Of a stretch of 64,000 bases of DNA, positions 51,219 through 59,878 are shown piece after piece; position 1 is the first letter of the stretch; the number at the start of each line of letters is the position of its first letter. The position numbers and the translations under genes are program-made. The DNA is from Endozoicomonas sp. NE40. GTDB taxonomy: Bacteria; Pseudomonadota; Gammaproteobacteria; Pseudomonadales; Endozoicomonadaceae. The notes beneath the pieces were generated by a model. That model made no database searches and was not told where the DNA came from. It saw only the letters and a program-made list of their open reading frames with translations. Where the stretch lies: assembly GCF_040549045.1 (NCBI RefSeq), contig NZ_JBEWTB010000002.1:3832501-3896500 (forward strand), read 5' to 3'.

Positions 51219-53504
51219 ATGAGCACTCAAGTCAACGAAACTCCCGCAGCATGGGAAGGTTTTGTTCAGGGCGACTGGGCAAACAGCGTAAACGTTCGCG
51301 ACTTTATCCAGAAGAACTACACCCCTTATGAAGGTGGTGACGAGTTCCTGACCGGTGCGACAAAGGCCACAGATACCCTGTGGGCTGATGTCATGGAAGG
51401 CATCAAGCAGGAAAACCGCACTCATGCGCCGGTTGATTTCGATACTGACCTGCCTTCTACCATCACTTCTCACGACGCAGGTTACATCCGCAAGGATCTG
51501 GAAACCATCGTTGGCCTGCAGACTGACAAGCCTCTGAAACGTGCCATTATTGCTAATGGCGGCATTCGCATGGTTGAGACTTCCTGTCAGGTGTACGGTA
51601 AAGAGCTGGACCCGATGGTCAAGAAAATCTTTACCGAGTATCGCAAGACTCACAACGCCGGTGTATTCGACGTTTACACTCCGGACGTTCGCGCCTGCCG
51701 CAAGTCTGGTGTTATCACCGGTCTGCCGGATGCTTACGGTCGTGGTCGTATTATCGGCGACTACCGTCGTATTGCCCTGTACGGTATCGACTTCCTGATC
51801 AATGACAAGAAAGCTCAGCACAAGAGTCTGGACAAAGTTCTGGAAAGTGGTGAGAAGCTGGAGCGTACCCTGCAGCTGCGTGAAGAGATCATGGAGCAGA
51901 TCCGTGCTCTGATGCAGATTAAGGAGATGGCCGCCAAGTACGAGTGCGACATTTCTGTACCTGCTAAGAACGCTCAGGAAGCTATACAGTGGACTTACTT
52001 TGGTTACCTGGCCGCTGTTAAATCCCAGAACGGTGCAGCGATGTCTCTGGGTCGTGTTGCTTCCTTCCTGGACGTTTACATCGAGCGTGACCTGAAAGCG
52101 GGTTTGATCACTGAAGAGCAGTCTCAGGAAATGATCGACCACTTCGTTATGAAGCTGCGTATGGTTCGCTTCCTGCGTACACCTGATTACGATGATCTGT
52201 TCTCCGGCGACCCGATCTGGGCGACTGAGTCCATCGGTGGTATGGGTCTGGACGGCCGTACACTGGTTACCAAGAACAGCTTCCGTTTCCTGAATACTCT
52301 GTACACCATGGGGCCGTCTCCGGAGCCAAACATCACTGTACTGTGGTCTGAAGAACTGCCGCAGGGCTTCAAAGAGTACTGTGCTAAAGTGTCCATCGAC
52401 ACCAGCTCTATCCAGTACGAAAACGATGACCTGATGCGTCCGGACATGGATAGCGATGACTACGCTATTGCCTGCTGTGTATCCCCGATGGTTCTGGGTA
52501 AGCAGATGCAGTTCTTCGGCGCTCGTGCCAACCTGGCCAAGACTCTGCTGCTGGCGATCAACGGTGGTGTGGATGAGAAAACTGGTCTGCAGGTAGGTCC
52601 AAAGTCTGACGCGATTACTAGTGATGTTCTGGAATACGAAGACGTTAACTCCCGTCTGGACAGTTTCATGGACTGGCTGGCGACTCAGTACGTGACAGCT
52701 TTGAACTGCATCCACTACATGCACGACAAGTACTCCTACGAAGCCTCCCTGATGGCTTTGCACGATCGTGACGTAGTACGTACCATGGCTTGTGGTATTG
52801 CTGGTCTGTCTGTTGCAGCTGACTCCCTGGCAGCGATCAAGTTTGCTAAAGTTAAGGCGGTTCGTGATGAGAACGGTATTGCGACTGACTTCGAGATTGA
52901 AGGCGACTATCCTAAGTTCGGTAACAACGATGAGCGTGTAGACGCCATTGCCTGTGATCTGGTTGAGCGGTTCATGACTAAGATCGCTTCTAACAATATG
53001 TATCGTGAAGCGGTTCCAACTCAGTCTATCCTGACTATCACTTCCAACGTTGTGTATGGTAAGAAGACCGGTAACACACCAGACGGTCGTCGTGCAGGAC
53101 AGCCATTTGGTCCGGGCGCTAACCCAATGCACGGTCGTGACACCAGTGGTGCGATTGCATCCCTGAGTTCTGTTGCCAAACTGCCATTTGCTTACGCAAA
53201 AGACGGTATTTCCTACACCTTCTCTATCGTGCCAAAGGCGCTGGGTAAGGATGAGGACAGCCGTCGTCGTAACCTGGTCGGCCTGATGGATGGTTACTTC
53301 CACAACGAAGGTCAGGAAGTTGAGGGCGGTCAGCACCTGAACGTCAACGTACTGAACCGTGAAATGCTGGAAGACGCTGTCGAGAATCCTGACAAGTATC
53401 CTTCTCTGACTATTCGTGTATCCGGTTACGCAGTGCGCTTTAACTCTCTGACCCCAGAGCAGCAGCGCGATGTTATCACTCGTACCTTTACCTCTTCCAT
53501 GTAA
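51219..53504 (+). CDS. pflB: formate acetyltransferase (pyruvate formate-lyase)
   Basis: A 761-aa glycyl radical enzyme, essentially the length of E. coli PflB. The active-site pair is Cys419-Cys420 (YAIACCVSP) and the radical glycine is Gly736 in RVSGYAVRF. It converts pyruvate and CoA to acetyl-CoA and formate in the absence of oxygen. The start MSTQVNETPAAWEGF follows a GAGGAG ribosome site. The activating enzyme is encoded 95 bp downstream, after a terminator. No focA formate channel is adjacent. Confidence 0.97.
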   Translation: MSTQVNETPAAWEGFVQGDWANSVNVRDFIQKNYTPYEGGDEFLTGATKATDTLWADVMEGIKQENRTHAPVDFDTDLPSTITSHDAGYIRKDLETIVGLQTDKPLKRAIIANGGIRMVETSCQVYGKELDPMVKKIFTEYRKTHNAGVFDVYTPDVRACRKSGVITGLPDAYGRGRIIGDYRRIALYGIDFLINDKKAQHKSLDKVLESGEKLERTLQLREEIMEQIRALMQIKEMAAKYECDISVPAKNAQEAIQWTYFGYLAAVKSQNGAAMSLGRVASFLDVYIERDLKAGLITEEQSQEMIDHFVMKLRMVRFLRTPDYDDLFSGDPIWATESIGGMGLDGRTLVTKNSFRFLNTLYTMGPSPEPNITVLWSEELPQGFKEYCAKVSIDTSSIQYENDDLMRPDMDSDDYAIACCVSPMVLGKQMQFFGARANLAKTLLLAINGGVDEKTGLQVGPKSDAITSDVLEYEDVNSRLDSFMDWLATQYVTALNCIHYMHDKYSYEASLMALHDRDVVRTMACGIAGLSVAADSLAAIKFAKVKAVRDENGIATDFEIEGDYPKFGNNDERVDAIACDLVERFMTKIASNNMYREAVPTQSILTITSNVVYGKKTGNTPDGRRAGQPFGPGANPMHGRDTSGAIASLSSVAKLPFAYAKDGISYTFSIVPKALGKDEDSRRRNLVGLMDGYFHNEGQEVEGGQHLNVNVLNREMLEDAVENPDKYPSLTIRVSGYAVRFNSLTPEQQRDVITRTFTSSM

Positions 53505-53537
53505 AGAAAAGCGTTTGACGCTTAACGATGTGATCTG

Positions 53538-53567
53538 AAAAAGGCCGGCTTTAAGTCGGCCTTTTTC
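53538..53567 (+). terminator. rho-independent terminator after pflB
   Basis: AAAAAGGCCG (53538-53547) pairs with CGGCCTTTTT (53557-53566). It sits between pflB and pflA and may lower pflA expression relative to pflB. Confidence 0.85.
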
Positions 53568-53598
53568 GTTTTAAGTGAAAACAAGTGAATAAAGTATT

Positions 53599-54330
53599 AT
53601 GTCTCTAGGTCGTGTTCATTCTCAGGATTCGTTTGGTACCGTCGACGGGCCGGGTATTCGTTATGTGGTGTTTATGCAGGGATGCCATATGCGCTGCCGT
53701 TACTGTCATAACCGGGATACCTGGGATCTGCGCGAAGGTGGTGAAGTCAAAAGCCACGAAGCCGTGTTTCAGGATATCTACAAGGTCAGGAACTTTCTTT
53801 CGGGCGGGGTAACGGTGACCGGGGGTGAGCCGTTGATCCAGGCTGAGTTTGTGGCTGATTTGTTTGCCGAGTGTCGTAAGGCGGGTATACACACCTGTCT
53901 GGATACCAATGGTTTTACCAAAACTATTACCGAACCGGTTGAACGACTGCTGGCGAATACCGATCTGGTGTTGCTGGATCTGAAGCAGATTGATGAAGAT
54001 ATGCATCAGAAGCTGACTTATGTGACCAATCGGCATCCGCTGAATTTTGCCCGTTATCTGCATGAAATTAACAAGCCCGTCTGGATTCGTTATGTAGTGG
54101 TAGAAGGGTATACGGTTGATCCCCAGTATGCGGCAAGGATGGCGGAGTTTATTGCGCTGATGAAGAACGTTGAGAAGGTAGAAATTCTGCCTTACCACTC
54201 GCTGGGCGTGCATAAGTGGGATTTGCTCAAGGATACTTATGAGCTGGAGTCTGTGACGCCGCCGACTACTGAGCAGCTTGAGGCTATTAAGGCGGAGTTT
54301 GTTAAGCGTGGAGTGGTTGCTGCTTATTGA
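53599..54330 (+). CDS. pflA: pyruvate formate-lyase activating enzyme
   Basis: A 243-aa radical-SAM enzyme with the CxxxCxxC cluster motif at Cys29, Cys33 and Cys36 (GCHMRCRYC), followed by NRDTWD as in PflA. Other landmarks are GVTVTGGEPLIQ and LDTNGF. It generates the glycyl radical on PflB. It is transcribed downstream of the pflB terminator, through read-through or its own promoter. Confidence 0.96.
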   Translation: MSLGRVHSQDSFGTVDGPGIRYVVFMQGCHMRCRYCHNRDTWDLREGGEVKSHEAVFQDIYKVRNFLSGGVTVTGGEPLIQAEFVADLFAECRKAGIHTCLDTNGFTKTITEPVERLLANTDLVLLDLKQIDEDMHQKLTYVTNRHPLNFARYLHEINKPVWIRYVVVEGYTVDPQYAARMAEFIALMKNVEKVEILPYHSLGVHKWDLLKDTYELESVTPPTTEQLEAIKAEFVKRGVVAAY

Positions 54331-54426
54331 TTAAATTTTAAAGTGAGCTGACTTTGTGTTCTGAGTGTTGTGGCATCCACTATATTTAATCCCTCCTGTC
54401 ATAAGCTGGATGTTGGAGCGCAGTGA

Positions 54427-55791
54427 ATGAGTCCGTTCAGGTTATATAAGTTTCTGCTGTTTAGTGGCTGTTGCTTGCTGCTGAATATTGCTCCTGCAGA
54501 TGATGCGCTGGTTGTACAAGTCGTGCTGGAACTGGAAGAGGATGAGTCAACCGGGGCCGGGCTTGTTTCTGGCGTTTATCCTGATCTGATGTCCAGTGAG
54601 GTGACGCTTGAGGCTTCCAGAAGCTTAGTGAAAAAAGTTTCTGGAGAGCAATACTACAAGACTCGGTTCAGGCTGATGGAAAAGCCCGGGGAAGAGTCGT
54701 CTGCTTTGCTCATCAATGAGTGGCAGGGTGTTAAAGAGCAAATAGTTTTTGAGCCTGATAAGAATGCATTGATGAACTCACTGAGTAATGCGCCGGTCAG
54801 GTTTATGGAAGGTGTTAGTGGCTGGGGGGCACCTGATTTCAAGCTGGTTGTTATTTCGCCTGATGCTGAGGGTTCATCGCTACCTCTGCTGGATGCCGAA
54901 GGAGCTGATGAAAAAAGGAAGCATTATGCCGGAACCAGAGAGGATGGAACTGTCGATGCTTCTGACGATGGGGGAGAGGGAGGTGCTGGAGATAAAGATA
55001 TTGAGCATGAAGCTGATGCCAGAGGAAGTGGTAGTGATGATGGAGGAGATGGCGATAAATACCGTTTTAATAAAATCGCAGCAATACCTTTTGAGCAGGC
55101 GGTAAAAAAGCCATTAACTTCTATGCTGGCTGCTGTCGGTATGGCGACTGCGACATGGCTATTCGAGCAAATGACAGGCACTGGTAATCCGCAAAATGAC
55201 AGGAAAATAGCTGCAGAGCAGCAGCTTGCCCGACTGACCAGGCATTTTGGCGGGGCTACTGTTCGAATTCGTTTGACGCAGTCTGCCCTGGAGTCGCAAA
55301 TTGCCCTGCAAAATACGACAGATCATCGGGCAGGTTCAGAATTCAGAACTTACGGTTTTGTTTTTGAAGGGGAGTTTGCCGGTGCGTATAACGATAATGG
55401 GGAGCTGCCTGAATATAAAGGCTGCCCTGAAGGCTGCCTTGATTATCCCAACTGGAAGAATGTAAGAGTTGTTGTATCTATCAAAGAGTATGACCTTATG
55501 CCTATGCTTGAAGGTCTGAATGCCAGTCAGCCGGTAGGTGGTCTTGTTATCCGGGGAGTGCCGCAGGGGGTTAATAATCAGGATGCCTGGGTGGTTTGCA
55601 TCAAGTGTGAAGTTCCAAAGAACGAGGTTGAGCTGACAACGGCCCAAAAGGTTGGACAAGCATTCTGGGTATATCTCTTTCCCCTGGTTATGACGGGAAC
55701 AGGGCTGGTGTTCGACAAAGTGTTGGATATGTGGGTGTGGTTTAGAGAGGTGAGGACGCGCTTTTTATATCGACATGTGTTGATAAGGTGA
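54427..55791 (+). CDS. hypothetical exported membrane protein, 454 aa
   Basis: No family recognised. A signal peptide is likely at residues 1-24 (LLFSGCCLLLNIAPA). The central part is very acidic and low-complexity (DASDDGGEGGAGDKDIEHEA, about 178-197; SGSDDGGDGDK). A short hydrophobic segment lies near 240 (SMLAAVGMATATWLF), and a C-terminal helix near 423-442 (FWVYLFPLVMTGTGLVF) is followed by a basic tail. Paired cysteines (GCPEGC, CIKC) suggest disulphides in the periplasm. Expected topology is an exported domain anchored near its C-terminus. It is unrelated to pflA in function as far as can be seen. Confidence 0.6.
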   Translation: MSPFRLYKFLLFSGCCLLLNIAPADDALVVQVVLELEEDESTGAGLVSGVYPDLMSSEVTLEASRSLVKKVSGEQYYKTRFRLMEKPGEESSALLINEWQGVKEQIVFEPDKNALMNSLSNAPVRFMEGVSGWGAPDFKLVVISPDAEGSSLPLLDAEGADEKRKHYAGTREDGTVDASDDGGEGGAGDKDIEHEADARGSGSDDGGDGDKYRFNKIAAIPFEQAVKKPLTSMLAAVGMATATWLFEQMTGTGNPQNDRKIAAEQQLARLTRHFGGATVRIRLTQSALESQIALQNTTDHRAGSEFRTYGFVFEGEFAGAYNDNGELPEYKGCPEGCLDYPNWKNVRVVVSIKEYDLMPMLEGLNASQPVGGLVIRGVPQGVNNQDAWVVCIKCEVPKNEVELTTAQKVGQAFWVYLFPLVMTGTGLVFDKVLDMWVWFREVRTRFLYRHVLIR

Positions 55792-55812
55792 GGCAAGCCT
55801 CAGGCTTGCCTC
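55790..55812. terminator. bidirectional terminator before guaC
   Basis: GAGGCAAGCC (55790-55799) pairs with GGCTTGCCTC (55803-55812) with a TCA loop. It overlaps the stop of the upstream gene and separates convergent genes. Confidence 0.75.
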
Positions 55813-55825
55813 TTGAAAAATCACA

Positions 55826-56863
55826 TTAGTTGAAAATGCGGTTTTCCTGCTCCTGAACCCGAATAAACGTAGTACGCTTAGTCAGTTCTTTCAGCTTTGC
55901 AGCACCCACGTAGGTGCAGGTGGAGCGAACGCCGCCCAGGATGTCCTGTACGGTTTCAACCACTGGACCACGGTAAGGTACTTTAACGGTTTTACCTTCG
56001 GAAGCACGGTACTTGGCAACACCGCCAGAGTGCTTGTCCATGGCAGTGTCGGAGCTCATGCCGTAGAACAGTCGGAATTTCTTGCCGTCTTCTTCTACCA
56101 GCTCGCCGCCGGACTCGTCGTGACCGGCAAACATGCCGCCGATCATTACGAAATCGGCACCGCCGCCAAAGGCTTTGGATACGTCGCCTGCACAGGTGCA
56201 GCCGCCATCAGAGATGATCTGGCCGCCAACACCGTGAGCGGCATCTGCGCATTCAACAGTAGCAGACAGCTGAGGGTAGCCAACGCCGGTTTTAACACGG
56301 GTGGTACATACGGAACCCGGACCGATGCCAACTTTTACAATGTCAGCGCCTTTCAGGATCAGTTCTTCAACCATTTCACCGGTCACTACGTTACCAGCGA
56401 TGATGACTTTGTCAGGGTGAGCCTTACGTACGCGGGTTACGTAGGATACAAAGTGTTCGGAGTAGCCGTTGGCTACGTCGATGCAGATGAAACGCAGCTT
56501 GCTGTCCAGTGCCAGGATTTCGTTCACTTTTTCGAAATCACTGTCAGAGGTGCCTGAGCTGACCATGATGTGCTCCTGAATGCCTTCAGGGGCGTCAGCC
56601 AGGAACGCTTTCCATTCTTCAACGGTGTAGTGCTTATGCACTGCAGTCAGCATTTTGTGCTCGGCCAGAGCCAGAGCCATATTGAAGGTACCAACTGTGT
56701 CCATGTTGGCAGCGATAACAGGAACACCAGTCCATTCTGTATCGGTGTGTACAAAGCGGAAGGTTCGCTCCAGGCTTACCTGGGAACGGCTCTTCAGAGT
56801 GGAACGCTTAGGCTTGAACAGTACATCTTTAAAGCCCAGCTTGATATCAGCTTCAACGCGCAT
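55826..56863 (-). CDS. guaC: GMP reductase
   Basis: A 345-aa IMPDH/GMPR-family TIM barrel, starting MRVEADIKLGFKDVLFKPKR as in GuaC. The catalytic Cys186 is in GIGPGSVCTTRVKTGVGYPQ, and the flap region reads AMDKHSGGVAKYRASEGK. It deaminates GMP to IMP with NADPH for purine balance. It lacks CBS domains, which separates it from IMP dehydrogenase. GGGAAG precedes the ATG. It is monocistronic. Confidence 0.96.
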   Translation of the reverse strand: MRVEADIKLGFKDVLFKPKRSTLKSRSQVSLERTFRFVHTDTEWTGVPVIAANMDTVGTFNMALALAEHKMLTAVHKHYTVEEWKAFLADAPEGIQEHIMVSSGTSDSDFEKVNEILALDSKLRFICIDVANGYSEHFVSYVTRVRKAHPDKVIIAGNVVTGEMVEELILKGADIVKVGIGPGSVCTTRVKTGVGYPQLSATVECADAAHGVGGQIISDGGCTCAGDVSKAFGGGADFVMIGGMFAGHDESGGELVEEDGKKFRLFYGMSSDTAMDKHSGGVAKYRASEGKTVKVPYRGPVVETVQDILGGVRSTCTYVGAAKLKELTKRTTFIRVQEQENRIFN

Positions 56864-57185
56864 AATCTTCCCGTTAAGGCATCAGTCTTTCCAAAATAAT
56901 TTTGTCGCTGTCATTGAGCGATAAAATTACGCGACTCATGCCTGTTTTTACAGGTTAATACAGAGGGTGATGTACAAGCGGCGGGTGCCTGATAGGTAGT
57001 TTCCGTTTCTACTGAATACAGTACCGGAAAGGGATGCAGAGTTTTGACGCTTATACCAGTCGAGTATACAAAATCATTGTCAAAGATCAAAGGGTTGATT
57101 GTTAATTCAAGTTTTTTGAATGGTGAATCAAAATTAGGCAATGCAGCTTCAGTTTTTTTAACAGTGAGGCTGCATTGGTTATACG
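56864..57185. other. intergenic region between udk and guaC
   Basis: About 320 bp with no gene, repeat or riboswitch that I can recognise; it contains the guaC promoter and the 3' side of udk. Confidence 0.4.
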
Positions 57186-57806
57186 TTAATCGATCAGATC
57201 GCGGATTTTGGTTTTGATCAGATCAATGGCAATACGGTTTTTGCCGCCGTGTGGAATGATCAGGTGAGCGTGCTGACGGGCGGGTTCAATAAACTGCAGG
57301 AACATTGGGCGTACGGTTTCAAGGTACTGTTTGATCACGGAATCAACATCGCGCCCGCGCTCTACAATATCGCGTTTCAAACGACGAATCAGGCAGATGT
57401 CCAGAGGGGTGTCCATATAAAAGCGCAAATCGAATGCTTCACGAATGTCCGGACGGGTAAACAACAGAATACCTTCAATAATCACCACGCGGGCAGGCAA
57501 TACATGACGGCACTCTTCTTTACGATTGTGGATTGAGTAGTCGTACATGGGAACGTCGACCGCCTTGCCTGCTTTAAGCTGATTCATGTGATCCAGCATC
57601 AGTTCATGATCCATGGAGTCCGGGTGGTCGTAATTGGTGCGAACACGCTCTTCCATGGTTAGATGAGTCTGATCCTTGTAGTAGGAATCTTCTGAGATAA
57701 TACACAGATGCTCTGACTGCAACTCTTCGATCAGGGTGTTCGCCAGCAGACTTTTACCCGATGCAGAAGCACCAGCAACACCGACAAGGATGGTTTTCTG
57801 TTTCAT
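57186..57806 (-). CDS. udk: uridine kinase
   Basis: A 206-aa P-loop kinase. The Walker A loop GVAGASASGKS is at residues 8-18; DSYYKD, NYDHPDSMDHELM and the lid segment IRRLKRDIVERGR are characteristic. It phosphorylates uridine and cytidine to UMP and CMP in salvage, complementing purine balance by guaC downstream on the same strand, though a 322-bp gap argues against one operon. Confidence 0.96.
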   Translation of the reverse strand: MKQKTILVGVAGASASGKSLLANTLIEELQSEHLCIISEDSYYKDQTHLTMEERVRTNYDHPDSMDHELMLDHMNQLKAGKAVDVPMYDYSIHNRKEECRHVLPARVVIIEGILLFTRPDIREAFDLRFYMDTPLDICLIRRLKRDIVERGRDVDSVIKQYLETVRPMFLQFIEPARQHAHLIIPHGGKNRIAIDLIKTKIRDLID

Positions 57807-57917
57807 AAATAATCCACCATTGGGAATTGTGGATGAATAAAGGCTTCAGATGCCTGACGATTTTTTATGTAATTGGTTGCAGTAAGGGTTATTGCAATCA
57901 ATTACAGCCAGCGTTAC

Positions 57918-58304
57918 TCAGCTATGGTGACGATCGACAGGGTGAGGTTTTCCATCGTCGTCTATAGCAACATAGGTGAAAATGCCTTCTGTGACTTTGA
58001 CCCGTTTCTGGTTGAATGGCATCTTCATACTCCATACTTCCAGTTTAATACGCATGGACGTTGTGCCAATGTGCATGAACTCGGCGTAACAGCAGACAAC
58101 ATCACCTACTTTGACCGCCTGGTGAAAGGACATGGATTCTATGGCTACGGTTGATATTCGACTGTGAGCGCGCTGTTTGGCAGCCATGCCGCCAGCCAGG
58201 TCCATCTGCGACAGTATCCAGCCACCGAAAATGTCACCATTGGCGTTAGTGTCGGCAGGCATTGCCAGAGTGCGAAGAACCAGCTCACCTCGGGGCTCAT
58301 GCAT
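57918..58304 (-). CDS. yciA: acyl-CoA thioesterase YciA
   Basis: A 128-aa hotdog-fold thioesterase starting MHEPRGELVLRTLAMPADTN. The active-site region NGDIFGGWILSQMDLAGG and the strand VAIESMSFHQAVKVGDVV match YciA. It hydrolyses short and medium acyl-CoAs in the cytoplasm. It lies about 110 bp upstream of udk on the same strand. Confidence 0.92.
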   Translation of the reverse strand: MHEPRGELVLRTLAMPADTNANGDIFGGWILSQMDLAGGMAAKQRAHSRISTVAIESMSFHQAVKVGDVVCCYAEFMHIGTTSMRIKLEVWSMKMPFNQKRVKVTEGIFTYVAIDDDGKPHPVDRHHS

Positions 58305-58490
58305 CAGAGCATCTCCAAATCTATCCGGTTTGATCGGCGAATCCTAAGGGGCTGGGTGACTGTTGTAAATTGGTAGATGTCAGTTTGTGATTTTTTCGCA
58401 GTTTCGGTATAAGAGCCCGTTTCAAAAGCCCTGCTGTTAGAATGAATGCTTTTGAGAAGATTTCTGTACACGACTTCACTGTGTTTGGCT

Positions 58491-58581
58491 CGTAGGTTGG
58501 GATGAACGAAGTGACTCCCAACATGCTGATCAGGATTAAGCCCTCTGTGTTGGGTGTCGCTACCGCTCGACCCAACCTACG
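58491..58581. repeat. 91-bp palindromic intergenic repeat
   Basis: The ends are inverted copies, CGTAGGTTGGG (58491-58501) and CCCAACCTACG (58571-58581). Inside are two hairpins, TTGGGA/TCCCAA and TTGGGT/ACCCAA. The right half (58547-58581) recurs with a few changes at 34474-34507. It lies between the divergent yciA and rsmC genes. Likely a small dispersed non-coding repeat family. Confidence 0.7.
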
Positions 58582-58647
58582 CGACACGTCAAAATTATTG
58601 AGTTCATGTGCCAGGCTCTTTATCCGGTAGAAAGGTTAGAAAAATTT

Positions 58648-59709
58648 ATGGGATTTGATTCTCTCGTCAATACCAGCCAGCTGGTGATGCGCAACGCCCA
58701 GTGGCTGGAAAGCGACAATATGCTGCTGGTGGGTATGCCTGCTGATAATCTGGCCAGTGTTTTGCTGGAAGAGGGAGTTGCTACCAGAGTATCCGGTCTG
58801 ACCCGGGATTATGCCGTTTACCGGCGTATCCGGTCTGTCTGGGCGCGTAATGAGCGGCTGAATCTGGAGTTTGCGCCGGTTGTTTCGAAAACTGAGCAAC
58901 GCTTTGACGGTGTCATTCTGTTTCTGCAGAAGAGCAAGCCTTTAATGGATTACTGGCTGGACATGCTATTGCCGTTGCTGACAAAAGACGGCTGTATCTG
59001 GCTGGTGGGAGAAAACGGCGAGGGGATCAAGTCCTGGAGAAAGCGTCTTAAGAATACGTTTGAGTCGGTCAAAAACCTTGATAATGCCCGGCACTGCGGT
59101 TTGCTGGAAGGTGCTGCGCCTGTCAGCATTGAAGCATTTGACTGGCAGAAGGCCTTTACGGAATTTGAGATTCCGGTGGCAGGCCAACGATTGTCCATAC
59201 AGTCTCTGCCAGGTGTTTTCAGCCATGGTCGACTGGATGTGGGGACTCAGGTGCTGCTCGATACGTTTGATATGATGCCTTCCGGGAAAGTGCTGGATTT
59301 TGGTTGCGGTGCTGGCGTTATTTCTGCTTATTTAGCCCAGGTGAAGGATGGGAATGACTATACCCTGGTGGACTGCGACGCTCTGGCACTGGCCAGTTCG
59401 GAGCACTCGCTGCAACAGCTTGGTGTTGAGCGGTTTAAAACCGTTGCCAGTGATGGCCTGTCGGATGTTGAAGGAAGTTTTGACTTTATTGTTTCAAACC
59501 CGCCTTTCCACCAGGGTGTGAAGACCCATTATGCAGTCACAGAACAGTTTCTGGCAGAATCGCCACAACGCCTGAATAAAGGTGGGGAGCTGAGAATTGT
59601 GGCAAACAGTTTCCTGCGTTATGAACCCATTATTGTTAAAGCCTTTGGTCATTGTAAAACACTGGTGACCCGTAATGGCTTCAGTGTTTATCAGGCCATT
59701 AAGCGTTAA
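58648..59709 (+). CDS. rsmC: 16S rRNA (guanine(1207)-N2)-methyltransferase
   Basis: Start at MGFDSLVNTSQLVMRNAQW gives 353 aa, close to RsmC; the frame is open upstream to 58606. The N-terminal half is the inactive RNA-binding duplicate. The C-terminal half has the SAM motif VLDFGCGAGVISAYL and the catalytic motif SNPPFHQG. It methylates G1207 in 16S rRNA of the 30S subunit. A short hairpin follows. Confidence 0.94.
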   Translation: MGFDSLVNTSQLVMRNAQWLESDNMLLVGMPADNLASVLLEEGVATRVSGLTRDYAVYRRIRSVWARNERLNLEFAPVVSKTEQRFDGVILFLQKSKPLMDYWLDMLLPLLTKDGCIWLVGENGEGIKSWRKRLKNTFESVKNLDNARHCGLLEGAAPVSIEAFDWQKAFTEFEIPVAGQRLSIQSLPGVFSHGRLDVGTQVLLDTFDMMPSGKVLDFGCGAGVISAYLAQVKDGNDYTLVDCDALALASSEHSLQQLGVERFKTVASDGLSDVEGSFDFIVSNPPFHQGVKTHYAVTEQFLAESPQRLNKGGELRIVANSFLRYEPIIVKAFGHCKTLVTRNGFSVYQAIKR

Positions 59710-59722
59710 TGTCATCCTGAAT

Positions 59723-59752
59723 GTTCAGGTGTCGTATTCCCGTCACCTGAAC
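59723..59752 (+). terminator. hairpin after rsmC
   Basis: GTTCAGGTG (59723-59731) pairs with CACCTGAAC (59744-59752). No strong T run follows, so termination may be weak. Confidence 0.5.
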
Positions 59753-59878
59753 GATGCTTTGTCTGCTTTATTAAAAACTGCACATTTATTCTGACTCCCT
59801 ATCAAACGCCATTTTTTAAGAAGAATTATTTCCTATACTAACCAGAAGTTGTGATTCCTAAGATCAGGGAGAGATCAG

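Noticed and set aside
51195..53336. 713-codon minus-strand frame opposite pflB
   Set aside because: It is antisense to a near-perfect PflB; long antisense frames are expected from the biased codon usage of highly expressed genes.
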